Source: Lineus longissimus
Taxonomy: Eukaryota > Nemertea > Pilidiophora > Heteronemertea > Lineidae
DNA: 64,000 nt
Assembly: GCF_910592395.1 (NCBI RefSeq)
Contig: NC_088312.1
Coordinates: forward strand, 18,361,292 to 18,425,291
Direction: 5' to 3'
Shown: piece after piece, positions 13,137 to 24,881 of the stretch
How the letters are laid out: every line of letters begins with the position of its first letter
How positions within the stretch are numbered: position 1 is the first letter of the stretch
Program-made: the position numbers and the translations under genes
The notes under the pieces: model-generated
What the model was told of the DNA's origin: nothing
Databases searched by the model: none
Seen by the model: only the letters and a program-made list of their open reading frames with translations

Positions 13137-13150
13137 GTCACCGTGGTAAC
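13137..13150. promoter_or_regulatory. X-box (RFX-type) motif
   Basis: GTCACCGTGGTAAC matches the consensus GTNRCC-N(0-3)-RGYAAC in both half-sites. RFX factors use such sites to drive ciliary genes. It lies 4.7 kb upstream of V4 with no first exon seen directly downstream, so it is either a distal element or chance. Confidence 0.35.
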
Positions 13151-13468
13151 ACGGAGAATAAGTCATTACGATCGCATCGTATTTACCTGTCCTCGTGGTG
13201 TAACGAGCTTCTTTTATAATTACTTGTAGCAGCGTGTCGTAACAGTCCATCCTGCGCTTAGGGAGCATCTCGAAATTCATTCCCGCCGCAGACTGGGGAC
13301 CGCCTCATCACACTACTATCGCGGGGAAGGGAATAGAAGAAAATGACATCATGCGTTCGTCTCTTTTAGTTTTAAGCATCTACTACTAAAACACTTACAA
13401 AACGATGCTGATGCCAGGACAGGGTCCTGTTCGTCTTGCTAATTTATTATAGCAAAAATATAAAAAAA

Positions 13469-13650
13469 TACAGTAGAAATTCCCTTTGCGGACATCTCTC
13501 GATCATGAACACCCCCTCTATTGAGGACACTAGTTTTGGTCCCAAACTGGTTGTTTCCATTCAATTTGACGTCTCTAATCAGGACAACTCTCTTTGAAGG
13601 ACAGCTCTTGTCAGTCCCGAGGGTGCCCTTAACAGAGAGGTTCTAAATGT
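13469..13650 (-). mobile_element. TIR element, 'AACCTCTCTATTA' family, copy 1
   Basis: The termini are TACAGTAGAA and GAGAGGTTCTA, with internal short repeats of the type GTCCT-TAATAGAGAGG. It is clearly related to six other copies in this window (30409, 30927, 32258, 43031, 61790, 63441). It has no coding capacity. Orientation is opposite to the copy at 30409. It is a MITE-like non-autonomous DNA transposon. Confidence 0.75.
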
Positions 13651-13984
13651 TTTCTATGCTTGATTCGCTGTGGTAGACTATTTTTTCAAATGTTCAAGAC
13701 GGCCAACTTTTTCGTCCAAAAACCTCGATCAGAGAAGTTGACCATGGGAAAGAGTACAGTTACAGCTAGGCCCATGGTAAAAGTCAAGACGGCCACTAAT
13801 TGGTTGTCAAAGCCTATTACAATTTCATAAAGGTGATTTGTGCATACTTTCATGAAATGGTCGCCGCTGTTTTTTTCTTCTCCCAACGTGGGAAAACCTA
13901 CTTTTTATTGAAGTAGGGTATTATTGAATTCAACTGACTTTCCTTTCGTAGTAGTTTTAATGAACAGCATTAAAGCGAACTTTG

Positions 13985-14645
13985 AAAATATTCGAAAATT
14001 CCAATATGGCAGCTGTGGCAGCCATCTTGAATTTTACGGTGTGGTCACCTGGCCTTTGTAACGGATATCTCATTCAATCTAACATAAACATTAAACGAAT
14101 AGGTAATGGGATGCTATTGGACACTATAGAGGCCATATAAACCCAGCTTTGTGATTGGCTACCTAATATGCCCATCACGGGAGCCATCTTGAATTTTACA
14201 CTTTATACGTGTGTCACCAGGCTTTGGTCACGTATATTTCATTCAATTGGACAGACACGTAAAAAACGAATATGTACTGAGACGCTATGCATATGCCATA
14301 AGTAAAAAGTGACCGACTCTCTATCCAATATGGCCACTCGTGCGGCATCCATCTTGAATTTTAGACTTATGTATAAGAGTGTGGTCACCGGGTTTTTTAT
14401 TAACAATATTACATTCGGGATTGAACAGACACGTTAAACGTGTGTGTAATGGGACGCTGTTCATGCCATTTTAACCTAAGTTTGAAAATCGTGATGGCCA
14501 ACTGCGGCATCAATGTTGAATTTTACACTTGATGAGAGTGAGGTCACCAGGCTTTTGTCATGGTGTTATCCATTCATTTGAACAGACACGTTAAACGAGC
14601 GTGTAATGCTATTGCCTTATAAACTCTGTTCCCGATGTTTTGGTT
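13985..14645 (+). repeat. Diverged tandem array, period about 163 bp, four units
   Basis: The phrase CCATCTTGAATTTTA recurs at 14022, 14184 and 14349, and in decayed form at 14511. Each unit also carries GGTCACC-GG-TTT and ACAGACACGTTAAACG blocks. The spacings are 162, 165 and 162 bases. The units are substantially diverged, so the array is old. No open frame is conserved across units. Confidence 0.75.
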
Positions 14646-15102
14646 GCATGTTGACAGTCACCACGCCATCAGCTCTTGCGGTCGATTTCAATAACAGAGC
14701 AGTAGCGCTAATAGAATTTTTAATAAATATGGATTGGATCTAAGATTCACCGTTAGTAGCGCGGATTTAATGTTGAAATCACTGCAATGAGGATGTTATA
14801 GCCTGGTCCACCTACAAGGATGGAAGCTCGATCGATCAAACTACGCCAAGACAACAGGCGAAATGGACCATATCGCATTCATTATGTTAGGACATTCATT
14901 AAAACGCGGATACGTTGCCGACAGGGTTTTTCTCAAACGTATAGTTGTGGAGATGATTGCATGTCTCACAATTTCTTGGCCAATTTGATACATTAAAGGA
15001 TCTTCATTCACTTGCGTTGAGAATTCGACCGAGAATTCTACGAAGATTGCGCCAGTATTGGAGTTTTCTGTAACTCTAAATATCTTTCTACTGACAGCTT
15101 GA

Positions 15103-15534
15103 TACACTCCTTCGCAGCAATTTAAAAAGGATAGGGAAGACAGCCTGGATGCGTTTGACCTATATGCCAGTTCTGTTGGAGTGCAGCAGAAGGAAAGCAA
15201 CCAAATAGATGTCCGTCAACCACATGTTGATACCGTCAATGGCTGTCAATTCGGAATGACTTTGGAGAGAATCAGATACCTGCCTATCATACCGACGATG
15301 CTATTGGGAGTGTAGCAGCAAGAAATCACCCCAGTGGACGTCTATCAGCCACACGTTGATTCCGGCCAGTGGATGCCACATTGGGAGAAAGAGATGCCAA
15401 CAATTCTTGAGAATATGAGACAAATGATTTTGAAATACTTTATTTTTTTATCCGGGCATTTTATAGACGCAAAGCTTGTGAACACACCTCCAGACCGTTA
15501 TCCAGAGATTCAGGCTTTTAAATTACTACTCTGA
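15103..15534 (+). pseudogene. Coding-like frame with one stop and an internal duplication, unrecognised
   Basis: One frame stays open from about 15103 to 15534 apart from a single TAG. Two adjacent segments of about 130 bp repeat the phrase D-V-x-QPHVD in the same frame (IDVRQPHVDTVNG, then VDVYQPHVDSGQW). A possible acceptor (TTCGCAG) ends near 15119. I do not recognise the family. It may be a decayed transposon or gene fragment, or a chance frame over a tandem duplication. Confidence 0.25.
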
Positions 15535-17846
15535 AATATTGCCGACAGGTGGAGTTTATTAAAAACCACTGGTTATGCCAGGATACCGGACTGTGTGAGA
15601 ATTACGTCGTTGACAAAAACGTTCAGCGTTGGAAAAGAATTCTGCGAATTATGCATGGAGAACCCGTCCAGGGAAATAAAACAAATATCACATGATTGTG
15701 ACCTTCCTCAAGTTACAGACTTAGGCTATACGAAGGCATCTGAATCGGCAAACCATCGAGCCTCAAGTTTGAATAATCCTGAATAAGTTTGGATCGACTC
15801 AAATGACATGCCTGTTGGTTCTTTTTTTGGAAAGTCTTCCCAGGTCATGAGTACCATTGTTGAAACATTTTCTCGAAAGAAGGAATGAGAAGTGGACCTG
15901 GAATTTGGAAGGCTGTGATAATGCTATGATTAGCTGTTGGGACAAACAACTTGCGGACAAGTCACTTGTAGCGAAATTGGATTACGTATTAAAGAGGTGG
16001 ACACTAGCTGGATTTAGTTGGAGAGCAGTCCCAGTTTGAGTATTTGATCGAGTTTGAAGAAAAAATGAGACTTCTTGGGACATCATCGGAGAAGTAACTG
16101 CTTATTACAAGTTCGTTATTAAACGAGGCAGTGGGTGCTATTACAAGATATGGCAGATTCTGTATACCTCGATGGACTCCATGCAGACAGTCTCTTTTAC
16201 GGCTCGTCCAGGCTTAGACTTAACCAATTTACGCAAGAGATGACGATATTTTTTAGGGGAATATGAAACTTCTTACTTGGGATCAGGGAGGCTAAATCTA
16301 CGTCTCTTTATTAACCGCAAATAGCCACGAAATATTAGTTTTTCTCATCATCTATGACCAACTAATTAGGTTTTAATATGAACGATTGACTTGACGATTT
16401 GAAGTTAAGACCTCATTAATGAACTAGGTCATAATCTACATCATAATCGGTGTTTAACAAGCACTTTCAGGTAAAAAAGAACTGTTGTGAATGCGATATA
16501 AATATTTCGACTTAGGTCCAATTATGACTTTATCCAATTGCTAGACAGGCCAAATCGAAGACTGTTATAGACAAGACCAGTCACCAACATAGCGAGGTTC
16601 GAGTTTTAAAGTCGAGAATCGGTTGGAGACCTTGAAGTGCTGACGAAAGACTCGAGTTAGGATGAAAGATTTCAAAAAGTGGGCAAATCTCATATAATGG
16701 ACTTGTCATTCTCAATTTCGGACGCAGCGAGTCTCAGTATGGCTTCTATTATTGTTACAAGGAATTATCGTACGCGTGGACAACTTTCCAATGGCCTACT
16801 ATAGTATTCGGGTCATTAACTCCACGATTTTCAAATGTAAAAAGGAACTAATACGTCCTGAGGCCTGTCTTTAGAGACCAACAACTTTGATTGTGTTTTG
16901 GGGTGTTTTGGTGCATCGTCGTTTGACTGACATCAATTTACTAAACAATTTCATAGATGAGTAAGAAAGTGGAATATTTAAATTTTCGTGTTCTTTTCGA
17001 TAACCATGTTTACTCCCGAAGGAATTGTCTATAGATATAAGGACCTATCGCTTGAAAATTGTCCAGTAGTCTATTTACATGTTGAAAGCACTCAGGAACT
17101 CTGGATAGTGTTCAAGAATCGTAGAATAACTCAGGAATGTTCTTCTATCTGTGACTATACTCTCACGCGCAGGATCTCCGGATAGTGTTCAGGAATCTTG
17201 TAATAACTCCGGAATTTTCTTGTAATTTGTGTATCCTCTTATGTCAAAGTGAAACGATAAAACAAAGACGACCGATTTGTCAACCCTTCCAATCAATGAG
17301 ATCTTCGGGGAAAGCAATCTTTTAAAAGAATCTGGTGAAGGGAGAGGATGGTTTTTAAAACTTCTTGGTACACTTTCCGTGAGTGATTCTTCCTCACAGA
17401 AACACTTGCAAACCTTCTAATCATTCTTCATTGTACGGATCAAGAGGTCGAATTAAACGTCGAATTCGCGCGAGGTCGATGAGAATTTCTGGAAGAGAAA
17501 TCATGTTGGATTTATCATAAAGGAGTCTTATAAAAGAAAATGTGAAAGGCAAAGAGTTGTACTGGTAGTCAATGAAAGAATAATGTACCTCATAAAAGTT
17601 AACTTTTAAAATCCACAAACGTTGCCGCTGACTTAATCCAGGAGCTACCGATTCGATGAAAAGGATTGACAGTTTTATGAAAGTTTAGCCCTTGGCAAAG
17701 CTATTATAGAGATTGGAATCATCTGCTAAACAACACCGAGCGGACTTTGTTGGCTGGACATCGTCTGCTAACTTTACATCGGATATACTACTCGTACAGT
17801 AACAAACGTGATATAAAGCTGACTTAGTAATACGTTTAGCCTCACA
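15535..17846. other. Spacer upstream of V4; nothing supported
   Basis: Short frames at 15595-15786 and 15857-16039 lack splice context or recognisable domains. No repeat with clear ends was seen. Confidence 0.45.
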
Positions 17847-17959
17847 ATGGCGCGAAGGGGCAGTCTCGAACAGGGCGGTTTGGGGGCGCAGCTGGGAACG
17901 GCGCGCCTCAAATCACCGCGTGGGAGCCGAAGGGGATCAACACTTATCACACACGCCGA
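17847..17959 (+). CDS. ADGB: Variable first exon V4 of androglobin (partial CDS)
   Basis: There are 37 codons plus two bases from the ATG at 17847 to GA|GTAAGT. An in-frame TGA lies 24 bases upstream. The peptide opens MARRGSLEQGGLGAQLG and ends KSPRGSRRGSTLITHA. It carries the R-R-G-S motif twice, a protein kinase A type consensus. Its first codons (ATGGCGCGAAGGGGCAGT) are nearly identical to an internal stretch of V5 (TTGGCGCGGAGGGGCAGC), which suggests that V4 and V5 share ancestry. GA plus A gives Glu at the junction with the constant exon. It is very GC-rich in an AT-rich context. Confidence 0.63.
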
Positions 17960-20900
17960 GTAAGTAAGATGAGAATTATAAACACTAAAAATACTTTGAA
18001 TTGTATATTTTTTTGCTCGATTTTTTAATGAAAGTCTTTGGGGATACACGTCTTTGATCTCGAAATCGATTAAAATGGATGTCATCGTCATCACATTTTT
18101 CTGCCTTACTTCAACTTTGGTATGTTTTAGTTTTGATGGGCCATAAAAGTTTTGTTCAAATGACTTTCTTAACGGGTCTTCTCGGTGCTTTCGGAGAGTG
18201 TTCGTTGTTCATAGTTCCCATACTTGCATATATTTTTTTAGTATTCAAATTCAAGCTTTCATGACAATTGACACATCTTGAAATATGCTTACTTCAAACT
18301 TTTTCATAATCTGTCTTCGTTTTTTAAAACCACTTGACATTATACGATGTATACGATAATGTCACTTAAATAAGTTAATCCGTTTTCCGATAGATGTCAG
18401 ACGCGAAATATTTACTTTGATATAAGTATGTCATCATAGCGTAGATGTACAGGTAGTATATCTACCACCATGGTACAGCAAATCATATTGATAACTCAGA
18501 TCAATACGTTCTATAGAGTAAGCTGGTCACTGCAAATAGACGCCTGTCGCGTCATTCACTCCAGATCAACCAAGCCTGGGCGGCTTTGACTAGGTCTTTT
18601 GTGTATTAAAGGCCTATCTCCATGTAGGAGTGTCACGCTGCGTATATGTATAGGCCTGTCTCCATCTCAATTGCATACTGGAACAAATTTCCTCACCCCA
18701 CGAAGCGGCAGGTTTTTACACCAATGCATTTTATCCAACTCATTGCATTGTGATGATATTCTTATTAATATTCCTATGGAATTAATGGCTTCTTTCATTG
18801 ATTTGCCGAGGTTCGCGCAGATCGATTCGTATTAAGCGCAAGGAAATTGGTCTTGGATGGCTGGAGCCGGGGGCGGGAGGTGGATGAAATTAATTTTTAA
18901 CCCTTGGAAAGATATTTATTTCTTCTTCTCTTCCTCCCTCTCCTCCTCTTTTTCTTTCTCTTTCAATACAGAATACAACATGCATATAACTGGATGAATC
19001 AGATCAGCAACAGTTAAATAATGAACGTCTGTCCATCCAACTGCTCGACTACTGCATGGAAATCCATCCAGTTGAGTCAAAAGAGATCAGGACTCATGCA
19101 ACGCATCCTCGAATACCAGTGTCAGTTGCATGCTCATTCCCCGCCTGCATTTTAATGCCCTGAAGCTCAGGATGTCTGCTCCGGGAAATTTTATTAAAAT
19201 AACCTGGCAGAGGAAATGATGACAAGACACGCACTCGTAGTTCGTACTTCGTCGCTTGGAGCTAGGGGTCGCGAAACCAGCCTAATATTTTGGCATATTC
19301 TTCCTGTGTCAAATGTTCCTCGGTCGTATTTTGTTACTTTAAAGATTATCTTGTGATCTCTATGGTATCCTATTTCCATGTGGCATTTATTCGATTGAAT
19401 ACCACCCGCGTATTAATGTCAATGATGATAAGAATGTCCCAATGCAATCCTTTCATAATTTGTGAGTGAGACCAGCAATGGCTGAACCACTGCTGGTGAG
19501 ACGTGATACACTCTAAGAAATAAAGGTTTTGAAGCTTTTTCAATGAATGCCATTCATTCTCTTGATAGTAATATCAATTGCCCTTGATATAATTAATTGA
19601 ATTTGGTGGGTGGTTAAACATGAACTATAGTGACATGTGCCTTTTGATGTATGTTTCAAGACTTATCAAAAGTTAGCATGATCTACGCTTGGAGCAAACG
19701 GTTCTCTCACCAAAACCTCTGCATAGTCAAAACGAGGTTAATGCATAATTCATTATAAAAATGAAACATTGTAACAAAGGTGTTTTATCCAACAAAGTGA
19801 AAGAATCCTCCAGTCACTTTCTTCTTTTTAGGACACCGAATCACTTAAATGTCGAGGGTGCTGAAAGCACAACTTTAAGCAATGTCCAAATTTTATTAAT
19901 TTTTCTTGGACTTGGACGCAAACGCTGTTTTTGTCCAGTTATATAGCTATGAATAAATTGTTGAGAAAGCCTATACTGTAGACATCTGAAAACGGCATGA
20001 ATAGGAATACATGATTTATTGAAACTAGCTATGTATTTCTGTTTACGAGTTATTTCTAAGGTATCATTCAGTCCTTTCTGATGTTCTCAATAACATTGGA
20101 CTGAGAGCATTTGAAATCTTTCTTAGAGCACGTAAATTTGTCATTATGATAGGTGTTTTTCTTGGTGCACCCATGAAATGCGCGCTTTGGTCGAGACTCC
20201 TGAGGCCAAGTCTATAGAATTAGAGTTTCGATGGAAGAGCGCTGTCGTGTCCGTGAATTTCTGGAAACTCATCGACACTGTTGGATAATATAGTCGGAAT
20301 TGTACTGCCAGGTCATTGGAATTGTACTATACCAGTCCGTCTTACACGTTTCAAGAAGTCAAGTCTGGTATTTCGCAGTGCTTCCTTCACGTTGTTACGG
20401 GTTACCCTGGGTTTGAGTAAACCCAAATCTGATTTTGATACCGATTTTCTCATCAATAACCCTCTCGATTGGCGATTATTATTATTTTGATTTCTATATT
20501 TCTATGAAAGGATTCTATAATTCAATGATAGGATTACCTCGTGATATATGATTGGATTATAATAATATTGAAATATACAAAGACGCTATACTATACGCCT
20601 TCTTCAACATTTATCGTCCATACTAATTGATAAAAGACAGATAACCATCTTACTGCAGAACAATCTGCTGAACTATGATTAATCGTTTGCAGCTAAATTA
20701 GTTAATGTATCACTTATTGGACATCATGTAACAACGAGTTTTCTTCATTGCCACTCTGGTTTCCCACAACAGCCATATCTGATATACATGTATACAACCC
20801 ACTGTGATACAATCGTCAGCTCTCGGATGGTAAAAAAGACTGGAGCAGATTCTGTCAGGATTGCAGACGGATATTGCTTTTATATTTTATGGCTTCAGGA

Positions 20901-21187
20901 TTGCGAAAATTGCTCTAGGATTGAGACAATACTTTAAGATTGCGAAAATTTAGAATTGCAAAGAATGCTTTAGGATTCTTCTCCAGAGCATTTTCAGCAC
21001 GCGGTGGTTTGGGTGTAGGCCCCATACACGTCGATCTCACTAAATCTGTTCAAAGCAATCAGCTACATGTATACATCGTACAAATCCGCACGAAATGGGC
21101 AACTAAATTAACAATTATTTTAAGAGCAATTTATCAACACGTTTGTGGATTATTATATAATTCAAATTGAAACCGGAGATTTTTATC
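17960..21187. other. Spacer between V4 and V5; no gene seen
   Basis: No exon-like structure was seen. A pyrimidine-rich run lies near 18920-18960. The remaining frames are short and lack coding character. Confidence 0.5.
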
Positions 21188-21255
21188 ATGTCTGGAAGCC
21201 ATGGCGCTAAATTGGCGCGGAGGGGCAGCAAAGCCAGGTTATCGGTAGGAGACAG
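21188..21255 (+). CDS. ADGB: Variable first exon V5 of androglobin (partial CDS)
   Basis: There are 22 codons plus two bases from the ATG at 21188 to AG|GTAAGC, phase 2; AG plus A gives Arg. An in-frame TAA lies upstream (near 21160). The peptide opens MSGSHGAKLARRGSKARLSV and ends GDR. It shares LARRGS with the MARRGS start of V4. It is short and basic with no domain. A long pyrimidine-rich simple repeat begins just after the donor and may affect splicing or promoter structure. Confidence 0.62.
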
Positions 21256-21261
21256 GTAAGC

Positions 21262-21580
21262 ATCTTAAACTTCTCCTCCGCCTTTGCCTTCTCCTTCCCT
21301 GTCTTCTTCTTCCCCTCCATCCCCTTCTTTTCCTTCTTCATCTTCTCCTTTTTTTCTTCATCGCCTCCTTCCCCTTCTCCTTCTTTTTCTCCATCTCCAT
21401 CTTTTCCTTTTCCTTTTCCTTTTCCTTTTCCTTTTCCTTTTCCTTTTCCTTTTCCTTTTCCTTTTCCTTTTCCTTCCCCTTCTTCTTCTTTTTTCCATCT
21501 TCCCCTTTTCCTTTTCCTTCTGCTTCTGCTTCTTATGCTTCTTCTTCTTTTCCATTTCCCCTTTTCCGCCTCATTCTCCT
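21262..21580 (+). repeat. Pyrimidine-rich simple repeat, (CTTTTC)n core
   Basis: A run of TTTTCC units occupies about 21404-21475 inside a wider C/T-only tract. The long frames on both strands here are low-complexity artefacts (Phe/Leu-rich on plus, Lys/Arg-rich on minus). It begins within 10 bases of the V5 donor. Confidence 0.9.
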
Positions 21581-21599
21581 TCTTGATGCCGCCAAGTTA

Positions 21600-23019
21600 A
21601 AATAGCTCTAGAAACCCCAAGACCACCATACCAACTTTCAAACCCCCTGACAAATTTCAACTTGAACCTGATCACAGTAGTCGTTGTCAAAGTGTCTTAT
21701 ATTTGGCTATCGAACTAACTGGGATCATGAACGTAAACGTATAAGCCTAAAAATCACTTTTGACACATTGTGGTTCAATATTACTCAGGATTTATAGGTC
21801 TTCCCGCCATAGCCTGTCTGTGTTTGTTTGGTTCTGTCAGTGTTGTCGTGAACCATAGGCTTTTCTTTGGTTGAATATAGGCCTAAGGCAAGGCACTGGT
21901 TGAGGCCCTCTGGCACATATTTGCGGAACTAAGATTCCCTTTCACTCTGTTGGTGACCAGCAATAAATCTTGAAGTGAAAAAAGGCAATTCTTTGCTCCT
22001 CGGCTGCTGCGTACGCTGTCTCGCGGATGCTCTTCAATTAACTATATTTGCATGCCGAGAGCGCAAAACACTGGTAGATCGGAATGCTACATCTGACTTT
22101 TTCTTTAATATATACGCTTATTGTGCAGGTCAATAAAAGAAATAAGCAGGTAAAAACACAAGTCCTCCACCTCTAAAGCCTTGTATATGAGGTTGCGGCT
22201 TCCCTAGCTCAACTGCTGAAGAGATGTCCATTATAGTTCTCTACCAAACGGCAATTAGCTATGCCTTAGCTTCTACTCACTGGTCGGTCAAATGTATACC
22301 CAAATGGCAGAATAGATGTCCTCCGTTCTCTGATGAATATGCTCATTAAAAAGATTAGTTCCCCTTCCTCCGATACCACCACGGGATGAGGTCCGGCCAG
22401 CAGCCACCGCCCACTCCCCAGGCTGATCCGATGGACGAAACTAATCAAAACTTGCTCCTTTCACGCTATTCTCAAGGCGACAAAGCCTCTTACCATGCAG
22501 AGATAAATAATGATATGGTTTCGCAAGAAGCCTCTGGCCATTTCCTGCTGTGGTGTCTCCCAATAACTCCCGCCATCCCGAAGCCTGGAGGAATCACCCG
22601 AGGCGTTCCGATCATGGGCGGGGCCACCGGAAGTGGCCAGGAGAAACGATGAATACCTTCAACTAAAGTTTATGAGGTCTTCTATAGTCTTTGTCACGAC
22701 AGTTGCAAATTATTAGCGCATCTTTATTGCATTCATACATATTCATGACTAGGATGATATTCTTGCTCCTGACAGCATTCCATCAGTGTGAATTACGAAA
22801 TGTACATGTAAAACCGTTGTCCTTTTTCGCGCAGCATTTTCCGCCCTTGTGCGAGACCGACCACGACATCGACATCGCGTATTCTTGGTCCTGGAGTCCA
22901 GTCCCTCGACAATACGCAAGCAATCATCCGAAGTATCTCTTGCATTGACGGAAAGACCATTTCCTTGCTTAACAGATGATACTTGGGAATTGAATAAAGA
23001 GGAAAGGGCAACGGCAATT
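21600..23019. other. Spacer between V5 and V6, left part
   Basis: A GC-rich frame at 22386-22652 starts MRSGQQPPPTPQADPMDETN but has no convincing phase-2 donor, so I do not call it. Nothing else is supported. Confidence 0.4.
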
Positions 23020-23192
23020 ATGCGCCGCGGCGACCGTACGTTTCAGCCCAGCCTTTGGGGCATGCCCGAGGGCAAGTCCCTCACTGATATCCCTGCTGTA
23101 TTTGGGTCGGAGTCCGGGCTTGATCACCTGGAAGCCTTGCCAAATGGGAAGACTGGGTCCATCACGGGGCTTCGTCCGGGAATATCCCTGAG
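23020..23192 (+). CDS. Possible extra variable first exon (weak candidate)
   Basis: The ATG at 23020 opens MRRGDRTFQPSLWGMPEG in a GC-rich island. A phase-2 GT (CTGAG|GTCGGC) follows after 57 codons. Composition and phase fit the cassette pattern, but the donor is poor. The frame is also open well upstream of the ATG, so the start is not fenced by a nearby stop as in V1 to V7. Confidence 0.2.
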
Positions 23193-24498
23193 GTCGGCTT
23201 GCCGTGTGAAAAAAGGGTTCCAGACTGCTATATGGCAGTGCATAGAACCCTAAGGTGTTCATTGGAACCCTCGGACATGTCGGAAGATGAAAGGTGCTGA
23301 TTATATTTTTGCATTCAAAGTTTTTCTCTTCCGAGGGTTCAAATGAGCACCCCTCTGGTGCCCTTTTTCTAAGTGTGTATAGAAAATCAGATGCAGCAAA
23401 ATTCAAGCTTCCGGTTGTAACAGTCTATTAAATGGATTGGGATTTATTATTTCTGGGATTGGGCATATGTCTACCAACACCAATACCGGTACTGCCCCTT
23501 TCGAATGATCTGCGACCCACGGTCAAAATGGAACAAAAGTCCATCACCACGGCTCTTACAGTCCATAAGGTCGACTCCCGGTACAAAATAAGATAAAACT
23601 CCAATGATGGGAAAAAAGGTTCTTATCAGTGTAAGTCTTGCAAGAATGACTCATCCATTGAGATGTGGTGGCCAGGCTTTATAATAGTTTAGGAATTGGA
23701 TTCAAAAATGGTCCAGTAAAACACCTTGAAAACACACCCTGAAGCAACGAGACATTATAAGACGATTAAAATTCAATCAAGGCAAAAAATGAATTATCCC
23801 AAAAATTTCATGACGCCATTGTCGTTTGGCCAACAAAGCCTAATGGAGTTGCATGAGAGTAAATTTGCCTTCTGTAGGCTTCATGTTAAGTCTGAGAGAA
23901 GACAAATATTTAGACTTCTAGGCCCAATACCAACACGGACCATTGCCTTTAGTAGAAATGATGGTGCAAGTTTAATATCAATATTAAATTTTGTCAACGG
24001 GGGCACTGAGGGGATTTCTCGAAATGTATGAAGAAAAACATGTGTAAAAGAAATGTAAATTTACTAACTGTAATGCTAGCATGCTGATTGGTCAGGTCAA
24101 GGAATAATCACACACATTTTCTTGTGTATATTCTCTCTTCTTTAGCTAGTCCAAGGTGAAGTTTTCGTCCATGTCTTTTTTATGTTTTGCGGCGCCGCGA
24201 CTTGTAGTTAGGGACCTAACAGTTTTGTTAGGGATTTCTCTAAGGAATTGATTTCTTTTGTTTTTCCCTATACTTCTTCTTTACGGATTAACGTAATTGG
24301 ATGCTGTGTGGATTACTCGGCGACTATAGGAGAAGTTCGGTGGGATTAATAGCAAATCTCTTATTCTTTCTTGGATAGCTTTGGGATTATTGTCTGTTCA
24401 TTAACCATTCCCATAAAACAAAATATACTGGCGTTGCAACGTAGGAGGAAACCGTCGCTTGAGGCTTATTAGACATTGCCAGTTTTTTTCTTCTCAAA

Positions 24499-24881
24499 AT
24501 GATGCGAAAAGGTTCTGTGTTACCAGGCGTCACTGTTGGCTTGCTGCTCAAGAAATCTGGAAATGAATTCAAGAGAGGGGCGCGCCAAACAAAGGAAGAG
24601 CGGGAAAAAGCTAAAGCCACCAACGAAATCGTCCCAAAAGAAGGAGATATCTATTACAAAATTCAAAGGCTGTATAATCCGCGCCTCGATCTCCCAGAAG
24701 AAGTTATACTGAACATTACCAAGCCTTTGCCACCAGATAAACCCTCGTCGTCGAAGATTGGTAGCCGCCAACCTGCGGGATCGCCGTCAGAAGGAACCGG
24801 AAGTAGACGGGGTTCCATCTTTGTCGGAAATGACGCAGGGTCGGCCATGTTGGACCCCTCCGCTGCTGATGGGAGGGACAG
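24499..24881 (+). CDS. ADGB: Variable first exon V6 of androglobin, the longest (partial CDS)
   Basis: There are 127 codons plus two bases from the ATG ATG pair at 24499 to AG|GTATAA, phase 2 (AG plus A gives Arg). An in-frame TGA lies about 40 bases upstream. The peptide starts MMRKGSVLPGVTVGLLLKKS. Residues 21-50 are highly charged (a run containing KEEREKAKATNEIVPKEGD). Residues 50-75 look more ordered (DIYYKIQRLYNPRLDLPEEV). The tail is Ser/Gly-rich with GTGSRRGSIFVGNDAGSA. GSRRGS matches V4 but is written with different codons. It is the only cassette with more than a tail-like peptide; no known domain is recognised. The donor is weaker than in V1 to V5. Confidence 0.55.

Noticed and set aside
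21284-21586. 100-codon Phe/Leu-rich and 65-codon Lys/Arg-rich frames
   Set aside because: Low-complexity translations of a C/T microsatellite on either strand.
22386-22652. GC-rich Pro-rich frame as another variable exon
   Set aside because: No plausible phase-2 donor; the frame simply runs to a stop and no other evidence supports it.
22969-23406. 145-codon minus frame
   Set aside because: Shadow of a GC-rich stretch open on both strands, with no domain or splice support.
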